Positions 1 to 9,080 of a stretch of 11,845 bases of DNA are shown here, piece by piece. This stretch comes from Nephromyces sp. MM_2019. Taxonomy: Eukaryota; Apicomplexa; Aconoidasida; Nephromycida. The notes beneath the pieces are model-generated. The model saw only the letters and a program-made list of their open reading frames with translations, was not told where the DNA came from and made no database searches. The DNA lies in NCBI GenBank assembly GCA_015657535.1, contig JADHZB010000254.1, positions 1 to 11,845 of the forward strand, written 5' to 3'. The position numbers and the translations under genes are program-made. Each line of letters starts with the position of its first letter. Position 1 is the first letter of the stretch.

Positions 1-1189
1 AGGGAATAGGCACCAGATTGAGGACTATGAAAGATGTCATTTATACTATGAAAATACAGTGATTAAATTACTATTTCTTCAGGGGATATATTACTGAATT
101 CACTCAACACTCTGCTTCGTATTTTTTTTTATGCATGAAGATATACGCCTGTCGCCTTTAAACTTTGCTCACATAATATTAGCTCCATTTTGCTCTTATC
201 AAAGCTTTAAATTGAAATATTCTTTTAGTATGAACTCCTCACCCGGTTCATGCCTTCTGCAAAAAATTATGCACTAATGTTAGAACTCTGCTAGTACTTG
301 TACACCATGTTGGGATAAGCACGGAGTTAACTTTGGACATCTGCATTTACTCGGAGTCAAGCAAAATATTGCAACTATATTTTACATCTCGCTCTCATAT
401 TGTAGGATAACTAAGAAAACAAAAAGCATAAGAGTTGCTTGTTACATCATTACACCAAATAGTTCACTGACGAACATCAAAATACTACAGCACGCATTAA
501 GGACTTCTTCACTCATTTTATATCCCCTGAGTTCCAGTGCCCCGCATGTACCCTGTGAATCCATAGCAACAATGAAAATACTTCGTTATGTACTTCCCGA
601 TCGAGCAAAGTGATAACTCTATGCATTTCTACGGTACCTGCAATGTTGTTGAAAATTCCTTGAGCGGGAGTAGGCAAGGTATGATTTGCTTGCTACTTTA
701 TGACAAGCTAGGGGCTTCCTGCTAAGCTCTACCAAGTTTGTTCGCTTTTACAGCTTCCACAAGCTCTACCTCACGAATCATAGTACTTTAATCATTTTCA
801 TATCTGCGTGAGTTACCTAATTTTATCCCACCCTCTTCAAAATATATCCAAAACACTATATGGCTTGTAACGAAGTCTAGGCCTTGCAAATATTTATCAT
901 TATTCAATGGTAGCAGATTATTATACAATGGGTCTGCAGCACAAAAAAACCAAATACAAGTAGAAGCTGTGTAAGGTCATATAAATGGCTACAGAAAATT
1001 TATCATGAACTCTCTATATTTGCCAAAAACTACACTCCGAGCCCTCTAATTCGGCAATACAAATTATTTAATTAGAAGCATAAGTCTTAGATTAAAAAAC
1101 ATTTGCATTTTAGAAAACCCTACTGGTTGCACCTTTGAGTGATGAATGTTTTTAATTCATCTGAAAATGAAATGATTACAAACGCTAGC
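1..1189. other. non-coding flank downstream of the PRKRIP1-like gene
   Basis: No open frame of 60 codons or more and no recognisable RNA gene were seen here on either strand. The stretch is AT-rich, with homopolymer T runs such as the one near 122-131. It lies 3' of the minus-strand PRKRIP1-like gene, so its right-hand part probably contains that gene's 3' untranslated region. I could not place a polyadenylation site with confidence. Short exons of another gene cannot be excluded by eye. Confidence 0.5.
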
Positions 1190-1344
1190 CTAGATGTCAT
1201 GGTCTTTTATAATCACATTGAAAGCTATAGATTTGGGCAAGGATTGCTGTGCAGGGTTTACACAGTCCATAGAAACATTTAAGTCTCCTTCAGCTCCAGC
1301 ATCTATATTCTGCTTCGGGCAAATAGTGAGAGGCTCCCGTTCTT
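1190..1344 (-). CDS. candidate terminal exon of the PRKRIP1-like gene
   Basis: This is an open stretch on the minus strand ending in TAG at 1190-1192. The preferred acceptor is CTTAG just upstream (AG at 1346-1345), which follows a pyrimidine-rich run. Splicing from the donor after 1909 to 1344 keeps phase 1: the codon G|AA restores an open frame of 51 codons including the stop. A second in-phase acceptor, GTAG before 1371, would add nine residues. The encoded tail begins with Glu-Glu-Arg-Glu, is acidic and polar overall, and has no motif I recognise. The PRKRIP1 C-terminus is poorly conserved, so homology does not help. The support is the strong donor upstream, the phase match and a plausible acceptor. 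The alternative is that this ORF is chance and the upstream exon simply reads through its donor to a stop at 1877. Confidence 0.42.
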
Positions 1345-1908
1345 CTAAGCTCAAGGCAGTGGAATAAAGCTCTACATGACAAGTGAACCTTTTTTCCATG
1401 AGATAAAAATCAAGGGCAAAAGGAATGTATTACATAAAGTACGGATAAGTTCGTATTATAATTGCCAAAGTAGGGCACGTTCAACAAATTCACAGCATTT
1501 CCCCCAAGAGCATTAGAGATTTCGCATGGCTGAATTGATTAATGGCATTATTCCGGTTGAACACTAAGAAAATTTCATGTTGATATATTATGGTATTAAT
1601 GTATCTATGAAATGCATAAGATATGGCTTGTAGAATACTGTTGGCAAGAGAGCTTCGAAATACAGACAGAATGGTCAATGCAAAAATAATTGTTGAATTA
1701 AAATGTAAAGAGCTCATATACTGTAATGAAAAAATCGAGTTAAAGAACAGTACATTGCCACACACATTGTGCACAAAGCGATAAAACTGAAACCTGCAGA
1801 AGGAAGCATTCTTCGTCTCAGTCATTCATTTTAAAAAGCTAATCAGGGACAACCAGCTGCCTGAAACACATGTTACTCAATTCATAACGTTGAAAATAGC
1901 ACCCTTAC
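1345..1908 (-). other. probable intron of the PRKRIP1-like gene
   Basis: This segment would be removed if the donor G|GTAAGG (GT at 1908-1907) is spliced to the CTTAG acceptor before 1344. Its length of about 560 bases is close to the 593-base VPS29 intron in the same window. A 111-codon open frame on the minus strand at 1490-1825 lies inside it. That frame translates to a Phe/Ile/Ser-rich sequence with no recognisable motif and is interrupted by several acceptor-like TTTCATTACAG sequences, so I treat it as intronic noise. Confidence 0.42.
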
Positions 1909-2500
1909 CATGGGAAGATTTCATTTCCTCGTCCAACTTGAACATTGGATTACGCAACCGGTTCGAAGGGAGGTATTCAATGGCATCTTTCCGGTTTTCA
2001 GCTGCTTCTTGTTCCTCTATTTTATTACCTGAGGTATGGAACACACGTAAAGACTCGCTGATATTCTCCCGTTCACTACCAAACGACTCCTGCACAGCAC
2101 CGTCATCAACATTTGGTTTGCTTTTCTTTTTATCCCTCATCCTTAATTTTTTCGAAACTCTTTTTTTATTCCGCTGCTTTTGCCTCTGCAACGTCGAATC
2201 AATCACCTTCTCACGAGTCTTTTGGAATAAATTACCTTCATAAGCTTTCAACCAATCACGTTCCATTTTCTCTTGCCTATCCATTTCAACATAGCGATGC
2301 TTCCTGTATATATCAAAAAAGTCACTACCAGCTCCCGCAGAAGAACCCCATACATTATGAACCTTCTCTATTTTCACATTTTTAGAATTTTTTCCATTCT
2401 GATCAGTACCGTCGATATCAGCCTCAGAATCGCCAGGGGGTAGATATACGACCTGACCATCAGATAATTTCACGTATGAACAACGCGGTTTATCCACCAT
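1909..2500 (-). CDS. PRKRIP1: PRKRIP1 (DUF1168) family spliceosome-associated protein, main exon
   Basis: This exon encodes the conserved body of a PRKRIP1 orthologue. In animals the protein binds double-stranded RNA and PKR, and in human spliceosome structures it is a long helix bridging U2 snRNP and the catalytic core around the second splicing step. The action is nuclear. The diagnostic block is at residues 49-66, NVWGSSAGAGSDFFDIYR, matching the family core V-x-GSSAGAGS-x-x-F-x-x-YR. Residues 67-100 continue as a charged helix (MDRQEKMER), and 104-128 form a Lys/Arg-rich basic tract typical of the family. A short acidic N-terminus precedes the core and a polar, weakly conserved tail follows it. 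The ATG at 2498-2500 is the start: an in-frame TAG lies five codons upstream. The exon probably ends at the donor CATG|GTAAGG after 1909 (phase 1). Read-through would instead add ten residues and stop at 1877. The family call is firm; the C-terminus is not. Confidence 0.9.
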
Positions 2501-5325
2501 CTTTGAAGCTATCTAAAGCATCCTTCCCCGCCACTTCAGAGAGAAATATATTTGAAATGACGCTAAAAAAAATTTATCAGAATATATCAAAATCTACAAA
2601 TAATAAAATACTCGTCTTTCAGAAACTCATTTAATCCATTAATGTGCGTACGTTGAATACAAAGATATACGTTATGCGCATACTCCAAAAGTTTGCACTC
2701 TATGTATTCAGCCGTCACTCTGCCAAGTTATAATACATTTCGTTAAGATATAAATGATACGATATTTCAGTCCTTAAGATGTATAAAAGTCCGCGGGTAT
2801 CAAAAGTAAACAACTTTTTCATATATGGCAGGCAGTGGTATAAATATCTTTAAATTCTTTTCTATCACTAATAAGAATACTGTAGTTTTACAATACCATC
2901 TTAAGGCAGAAACACAGCTAGCGAGATATGGGGTGACATGGAAACAACTGCTATCTTCAAGGCAATCTGCTTCAATCACAAGGATACCATGAAGCGATTA
3001 CGCAGTTGAGTACGTAGTTTTTGGGGCGCCTAGTGATACAGTAGCCTATGCATCTTAACTACTTCAAACTGTAGAGTAAAGGTAGAGTATTTAGCATGCA
3101 GTAAAGGTGCAGTGCGCTGCACAAAATAGAGGTAAAATATACCACACATCGTGTACAGAAGCCAAATTGTACAACTTGTACCCCAATATAGCCTTTGACT
3201 GTTGTATCACTCTGCCTTAATTTTTGAAGGGTAGGCTCTCGCGGCCTCGAAACTACCCTGGAAGTTTTCGTAACATCCATCAAACATGCTGCCGAAGCAT
3301 CGCAGCATCATGCGTGATACCATACAAGCTCCAGTGCCATAGGATAGTATACGGGTTATGCAAGAGGGTTACATGCCAATGTGTCAATGTTATAAGCTTG
3401 ATCATGCTATAACGGTTACAAAATAATTTTCCGTTTCTCATAAATGTTAGATAAACGCCATCGTGTTCCTTCTATCCAGCTACCCAAGACATTTTTCGAA
3501 TTTTTTGTATGCACCGTCCCTTGTCACCCACACACCACATTAGTATCTCGTATTACCTCAATGCAACTGCGCATATCGCTCTGGTAAGCCTGCTACTGTT
3601 CAATTGCTGGCTTTATCCTAACGATAGGCAGATTACTACCGCGAGTAGTTTTGTTCTTCAATTGCTTTGTATCACTCTAATCAGAAGCTGTTCCCCCTTT
3701 CTATTTCCCGTTACCTGCACATCGGAACATACTGAGCTCCACTGCTTAGTCTCAAATCTTGCATGTGCGCATGTGATGGCGTAAACATGCATACATTCGC
3801 TTGCCAGCTAATATATCAGTGCGCACCGACGTATCCACGCAAATGCGTAGACAGGCTCATACGTGACGGGATGCACATGTATCTTTCCAGGACATAAACC
3901 GGGATACTCCCATATCTTCTGAGTTCTGTTAACAAAAAAGTCGTCAGAACGTGGGTAATTGCATTTTTTGTTGTCAATTCCTTAACTGCGTTGTGTACAT
4001 TGTCAGTGTGGCAAATGCATATTGTTGGAAATACTTTGGCTTTGACATTTGATAGTAATTGTTGTCACTATGCTTGCGTGGAACTTGTCTATTTGCCAAA
4101 GTGAGTTTTTGAAGCATAATGCCGCACCCTTGCTGCTAGGGGAATCCCAGGGTAGAGTGTCTATACTTATTTCTTGAACTGAGTTTCACACTACTTTATA
4201 TCACAATATGCGTCAAAGTTTGCAGTCCACTTTATATGCTTCAATTAACATGAAAGTGCTATGATATTAAAACTTCGTCTGTACTCATCTTCAGATGATG
4301 TCTCCTACGATATTTGTATATGCAGCTATAACTTTTTAATGGTCGTATCAATCGGGGGGTGTGTGTCGCGTACACTATCCCTCTCACAGTAAACTTCTAG
4401 ACAATACCTATACTTAATAGTGTACTTTTACTCTTTTAAAAGGTAAGAAAAGCAGGTGTTTTGTTGATTTACTTCTCTATGACTAGGATTGGAAGGTGCC
4501 AATGAGTGAGAAAAGGGTGGCGTTGGTTATAAAGGGTTAATATAGGCGGAATAGTTTTTATGCTTGTGTTGGAGGAGTTTACTGTAACTTTTAAGAATTA
4601 CAGTCCCGATTGAGGATAGATTTGAGCAGGTAGATCCATGCGATTTTGTAAATGCTTAGCATATGGTTAAGCTTCCTGTTGATACTTACGTTAAATTGCA
4701 CTATATCGGATGTTATACAACAGATATATTTCCACCGTGGGTGCGAAATATTTTTAAGAGTTAATTTTTTATTTATAATTAGGCTTGACTCTGAGGTAGT
4801 TTCCGGTATTATAATGTACATTATCTTAATTTTCTCAGTTCAGTCATCTATAACTTATAATAGAGCTTGCTACATGATAAACTGCATGCTGATCACGGCT
4901 GGTACCTTACTAGCTCATAATTAATCTATTTTCTACACATGTACCTAGGATGTGTGAGGGTCCAGTACTGTATGCCGATTACCAATTAGTTTTTTTCATC
5001 AACGCTATAATTTGGGAGAAAATTTTGTCAGCCAATCTAACCAGTGGAGGATGAAGACCATAATATTGAATATTTCATTTATGGATTGATTTCATGCTAT
5101 TCTTATCCTCGTATTGCTGAATCGGTACAATTTTTTAGCTATTTTGATGCCTGCTTTTACAGGCTCCTCTTAGGATGTATTTCCAGGATACCTCTTGACT
5201 CTTTGTCCTTATTAATATCGGAAAATTAATGATTTCTGCATAGAAATTTTATCTTTTCTGAGTAGGGGTCTATACCAGCAGTCGCTGCTCGATTATTTTT
5301 ATGAAGGCTAATTTGGTACTAAAAA
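2501..5325. promoter_or_regulatory. divergent intergenic region between PRKRIP1-like gene and VPS29
   Basis: This 2.8-kb stretch separates two divergently transcribed genes, so it should hold both promoters and 5' untranslated regions. No TATA box or initiator can be assigned with confidence. Open frames at 3059-3283 (minus), 3224-3412 and 3509-3784 (plus), 4591-4821 (minus), 4652-4924 (plus) and 5044-5229 (plus) have no recognisable domain; several overlap each other on opposite strands or start with non-ATG codons. Their number fits chance in AT-rich DNA. The section from about 3000 to 3900 looks somewhat less AT-rich than the rest, and it contains a small perfect hairpin at 3107-3122. Confidence 0.5.
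3107..3122. repeat. small perfect inverted repeat (6-bp arms, 4-base loop)
   Basis: The arms GTGCAG and CTGCAC are exact reverse complements around the loop TGCG. Just beside it the 9-mer AGTAAAGGT occurs twice, at 3075-3083 and 3100-3108, 25 bases apart, and the second copy overlaps the left arm. The structure lies in the PRKRIP1/VPS29 intergenic region and no role can be assigned. A hairpin this short can arise by chance. Confidence 0.3.
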
Positions 5326-5354
5326 ATGGGGTCAAATTTTACGGAATTCGGTGA
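5301..5354 (+). other. possible upstream ORF overlapping the VPS29 start codon
   Basis: An ATG at 5301 opens a 17-codon frame that ends in TGA at 5352-5354, out of frame with VPS29 and overlapping its first nine codons. If the transcript begins upstream of 5301, ribosomes would meet this ATG first, which could lower VPS29 translation. If transcription starts between 5304 and 5325, the frame is irrelevant. The sequence alone cannot tell which. Confidence 0.3.
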
Positions 5355-5584
5355 TCTTGTACTCTTGATAGGGGATCTTCACGTTCCGGATAGAGCTCCA
5401 GACTTGCCAGCATGCTTCAGGGAACTATTAAATACCGACAAAATACGCCATGTTCTTTGCACGGGTAACGTTGGGTCCCCAAAAATGGTTGACTATTTGA
5501 AAAAAATATCTAGCTCTGTACATTTTGTTAAGGGAGACATGGATGTTGATTTTGACTTTCCAGACTATAAACTTTTAAAATTAG
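5326..5584 (+). CDS. VPS29: VPS29 retromer subunit, exon 1 of 2
   Basis: VPS29 binds VPS35 in the retromer, the coat that recycles cargo from endosomes to the Golgi; in apicomplexans retromer also serves delivery to the secretory organelles. The protein has a metallophosphoesterase fold but in studied species acts mainly as a scaffold. This exon encodes residues 1-86 plus the first base of codon 87. It shows GDLHVP at 16-21 (metal ligands Asp17 and His19), CTGN at 45-48 (Asn48) and KGDMD at 69-73 (Asp71). The start is the ATG in AAAAAATGGG; a TAA lies in frame two codons upstream, so no longer form exists without another exon. The N-terminus is about nine residues longer than in human VPS29, as in apicomplexan relatives. 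The exon ends TTAG|GTAAGT in phase 1. The joined protein has 196 residues, close to the usual family length. Confidence 0.97.
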
Positions 5585-6177
5585 GTAAGTATGAAAGATT
5601 GCTTAATTTACGAGCCAGTACTTACCTTATAGGGTCTAATAGCAAACAAATAGAATTTTGTGTGACTATTTTTATAATTTTGTTTACTGAGAAGGAGGAA
5701 TTCTTATTGCTTTTGATATATTGCTTAAAGTACCTGATTTTGAGGTACTTGGATAAATTTGACAAGTAGGGTCTCTGCTTTTAATACTATCGGGATTATA
5801 TTTTTGGCCTCAAATTGCTACACACTTTAGTAGCAAAGATTTCATGATTATATCGCAATTAGGATCTCAGTTAATATATTTTTGATACAGCATACACTAC
5901 ATCTCATAAAAAAATAGACTTGTAACTAATAATTTGTTTGATTTATGCTTAACCATTGAAAATAAAAACACGTCCAACTTTTGGACTGAACCCCCTTTAG
6001 ATAGAGATGTTTTTGATGCAATTTAATTTCTCCAATTTGCAAATTGATGCGTATATGTTTTTAACGTTTTTTTTTTATTTGTTGAATGCTTAAGATAAAA
6101 TGCTTTACCCATATGATCCGATGTGCCGAATCCTAAAATTAGTAGTACTAATAATTGTTTGTGTATCATTGGTTTAG
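5585..6177 (+). other. VPS29 intron
   Basis: This 593-base intron begins GTAAGT and ends GGTTTAG. A near-consensus branch site, TACTAAT, is at 6146-6152, about 25 bases before the acceptor. Removing it restores the family reading frame exactly: Leu-Gly|Glu-Ile-Lys, where animal and plant VPS29 proteins have Val/Ile-Gly-Gln/Glu-Phe-Lys. If it is retained, the frame stays open for about 60 more codons, adding a hydrophobic tail, and stops at 5767-5769. Confidence 0.95.
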
Positions 6178-6509
6178 GAGAAATTAAAGTCGGATTGATT
6201 CATGGGCATCAAATAGTACCTTGGGGTCAGAATGATGCCTTAATGAGCTTCCAGCGACGCTTAGACTGCGATATTTTAGTGTATGGCCATACGCACAAGA
6301 GCGTAGTTTTTGAGGTCGATGGAAAATACTTTATCAACCCTGGTTCAGCCACGGGTGCTCCTCAATCATATAGCTCTGATATAACTCCTAGTTTCATGCT
6401 TATGGCAATTGTGAACAACAGTGTAGTGTTGTATATCTATGAGGAAAACGAAGGAACTGCTCACGTGGTAATGAGCGACTTTAAGAAGGACCCGAAGCCA
6501 TCCAGTTAA
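6178..6509 (+). CDS. VPS29: VPS29 retromer subunit, exon 2 of 2
   Basis: This exon supplies residues 87-196 of VPS29. It carries the second half of the metal site: IHGHQIVPWG at 94-103 (His95 and His97), LVYGHTHK at 120-127 (His124 and His126), and the hallmark FINPGSATGA at 138-147. After these come PSFMLM and the final beta strands with VVLYIYEE, which resembles the apicomplexan version of this region. The reading frame starts with GA, completing the split Gly87 codon, and ends at TAA 6507-6509 after a short Lys/Pro-rich tail. All signature residues of the fold are present, with no frameshift or premature stop, so this is an intact gene. The in-frame open stretch from 6123 to 6177 upstream is intronic. 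Confidence 0.97.
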
Positions 6510-8742
6510 AATTATAATGTAATTATAGTCCTGCGTTTTGCGATCATTAAAACTTTGTTGAAGGTGCTGAATGAGCACTGAAATATGCAAGAGTGTTGAG
6601 GGGTGGCATGGAAATTTGTTAGTGTTTGAGACAACACTATTGAGCAGATTATTAAAGTATGATTAGTTTGAAATGCTACTAATTAAGGCTTAACAAGAAA
6701 TTTACATTGTTATGTGGAAAAATTAATATATCTAGCATGTTTGTGTCGTTTTCTTTGTGCCTTGCTCTATAACTCCAACTATTTTGGTCAAAAAGAAGAA
6801 ACTATAGTGCGGATGGAGCATGCTTTTGCTTCTGTTTCAACATATTAAGGATGAGCTACCAGAAAATTACCCTCATACATCTTACTTTGTAAAATTGAGC
6901 ACTCGTGCTTATTAGCAATTCCTAAATTGAGTTAGTCTTCACGTTTCTTGCATGAATGAACAATAAGCTTTTTGAATTTAAATTGATTATTTCATGACGA
7001 ATTAAGATGAGGAGAAAATTATAAAGTTTGAAACAAGGCAATTTCTGGATAAAGGAAAGTTTCCCTCGAAACCTATCCAAGGCTTTCTAGTAGCCTTAGG
7101 TATATCCCAATAGTAAATTGCTAACATTAGGGTGTTTTCTAATATTTTTGCTGTAGCAATTTTAACTTGCCTGTGAATCAACCTGCAGAGTTTCTAAGCG
7201 AAATGATATATAGCAGGTGGAAAGCTCACTTGGTTTCTACTGGGTAAACTTTGACCAATAAACGGAAATATTTCCGAGTTAGGATGGTTTCATAATATTC
7301 TCAGCGTGATGAAAGGTTGCTTTTGCATCTGATGGAAGAGATACGACGAAGCATTTTGAGCATTCTAATTGGATGGCGAAGTGATGCAGTTTTTTTAGGA
7401 CTATGAAAGCTGCCGAGCTTAATGTAAAATGCTGCGTTTTAATGCTTCCTAAATATTGTTCGCTTGTAATGAAACAACTTCGCTATGATTGCTCATGTAG
7501 TTGAAACCGTTACAAGCATTATTTGAGGGGCTTCCACTAAAACGCCGAGTGTAATATGTTTAGGTCATTCCTTCACTATTCCCATTTTAATTGCAAGTAT
7601 TACAGAGGAAACTGTAGCCTTAGAGCAACGGTTGAAAGGTGATGGCGCTTATTTTGTAGCTGACGAAGTGTAGTTTCTTTAATTATAAACTTTTCAATAA
7701 AAAATAGTTTAGGATTTCTGTTTATTATCGTGATGTAATATTTATTAACGAAGGTTTCGTTGCATGCAGTAGGCGTGGGAATTTTTTTTTTATTAGATGG
7801 TAAATTTTCGCGTTGTATCTGAGGAAGTATTGTTAATTTCTTATTTCGTGTTGCACATTTCACTCCTTTGCTCTAGCCCATCATATTCTAACAAGGCTTT
7901 CTAATTTTGTTGAAAATTTGCCTTATTGAAAAAAGCTTTTTCCCGGAGAAGCCTTGACAAGTTATGTAACTGAAGTTAAGGTTTGCCTTGTCGATTAAAC
8001 TCTTAGTTGGTTCTAGTTCGATTCCTTTGAAATGACACTGCCGCCATTGAGTCTAAGTCTCCAACCTTTTTATACACCTCTTCGATCAAGGGCACACCAC
8101 TTACTACCGTTCTGAAATATAAAAACAAGGGTGAAATCCTTGTATTTCTGAAGTAGACTGACAGTTGCACTCACACTTTTGTGCTTTTATCACTCTTGGG
8201 AAGCATGGATTAATGTAGCTGACCACATGCAGGGATAAATATTGCATTATCTGCTGAATTTGCAACAATTTTGGATGATTTAAAATTTGGTGCAATTTTC
8301 ATGTACTCATCACGCAAGTGCTATGAAAGGTGACTAGGTTTTTTCCGCAGACCTGGCAGGGAAGCTACTAACAAAATCAAGCTAGCTGCTATTCCGCTTT
8401 GCATATAGCAATTCAACAAGATGCTAAACATACATTTTCAAGTTAATCTTCTGTTGCTTTTGTAATTTTTTTTCTGATAATGTTGAACTTTACACATAAA
8501 TAATCATGCGATATATGTATCTGCACTAAGTTAGTTATTTATTACATACCGAACTATTCGATTGCGGTATAATATTTGAGCCGTACAGTTCTTTGGAGAT
8601 TTTTTTGGGGAAGTATAACGATATGCTGCCATTGTGTTGAGACAACCACAGGCGAAAAACTAGAGTCGTAAGAATATGCTTGTAGGAACACGAAGCGTAT
8701 GGAAGTATTCGATGCAGTGGATGTATATAGTGGGTTTGCCAT
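6510..8742. other. convergent intergenic region between VPS29 and the Orai-like gene
   Basis: This region receives the 3' ends of VPS29 from the left and the membrane-protein gene from the right. Open frames at 7600-7863 and 8104-8295 (both minus) have no recognisable motif and look like chance. An 8-base TGCATGCA at 7761-7768 matches a motif bound by some apicomplexan AP2 factors, but its position between two 3' ends argues against a promoter role. A possible extra exon of the membrane-protein gene (8554-8659, minus) is discussed with that gene. No RNA gene was recognised: a TTCGATTC box near 8017-8024 does not fold into a tRNA T-arm. Confidence 0.5.
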
Positions 8743-9080
8743 CTAATGCTTAGCCAAGCATGATTTGTTTTTGTTTGAGCTGATTAAAATGGTCACTAAG
8801 CTATTGATTATTTTACATGACACGTACTTCTCATAGTAAAACCGATAAACCAGCCTCACAGTTGCAATTAGCAATGCGAAGGATACCGATAACAGTACCA
8901 GTTCCGACTTTAAGATGCTATCGGCTCTCTTCCCTGAAATAAGAATTGCCATAAACGTTGATGACATAAATGTAACCAAGTTCAAAATAAAGCTCCACAG
9001 CACCTTGTCCTGGTCCTTTCTAAGATAATTGATTGCTTGAGTCATGGAAATAAAACCATGGGTACCCCGGAGGGCTAAAC
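8743..9080 (-). CDS. Orai-like four-helix membrane protein, exon with helices 3 and 4
   Basis: The exon follows a strong acceptor, TCTTTTTTATAG (AG at 9082-9081), and starts with GT, completing a codon begun by G at the end of the 11268-11679 exon. It encodes residues 139-249 of the partial protein: LALRGTHG at 139-146, a charged linker, a hydrophobic helix at about 164-186, a second at about 197-217, then Tyr-Arg-Phe-Tyr-Tyr and a basic end. This is the second half of an Orai-type four-helix layout, and a LALRG motif after helix 2 is, from memory, common in uncharacterised alveolate membrane proteins of this type. The 3' end is uncertain. The frame stops at 8743-8745, but a donor-like GAA|GTACGT after 8828 could instead splice in phase to TCTAG|TTTTTCG, giving a further exon 8554-8659. 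The region after 8828 (about residues 223-249) is therefore the least certain part. Confidence 0.75.

Noticed and set aside
1490..1825. 111-codon minus-strand open frame
   Set aside because: It lies within the likely PRKRIP1 intron, has Phe/Ile/Ser/Asn-rich content with no motif, and contains several acceptor-like sequences. A stop-free run of this size is possible by chance here.
1890..2385. Two plus-strand open frames (1890-2243 and 2113-2385)
   Set aside because: They are the antisense shadow of the PRKRIP1 coding exon, whose protein is clearly recognisable on the minus strand.
3509..3784. 91-codon plus-strand frame starting with ATG
   Set aside because: There is no domain, its composition is Ser/Leu/His/Cys-rich without family resemblance, and one or two frames this long are expected by chance in a window of this size and base content.
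4591..4924. Overlapping minus (4591-4821) and plus (4652-4924) open frames
   Set aside because: They are antisense to each other in very AT-rich sequence, are hydrophobic and low in information, and have no recognisable motif.
5044..5229. 61-codon plus-strand frame just upstream of VPS29
   Set aside because: It starts with GTG, is not in a position to extend VPS29 (an in-frame TAA precedes the VPS29 ATG), and shows no motif.
6366..6590. Minus-strand frame over the end of VPS29
   Set aside because: It is an antisense shadow of VPS29 exon 2.
7761..7768. TGCATGCA, an AP2-type binding motif
   Set aside because: It is a single 8-mer between two convergent 3' ends; not placed to regulate a promoter, and expected occasionally by chance.
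7600..7863. 87-codon minus-strand frame
   Set aside because: Its Lys/Asn/Ile-rich translation is typical of AT-rich non-coding DNA, with no motif and no nearby exon it could join with confidence.
7950..8035. Possible tRNA around a TTCGATTC box near 8017-8024
   Set aside because: The bases flanking the putative T-loop do not pair into a T-stem, and no A-box or acceptor stem is found at the right distance.
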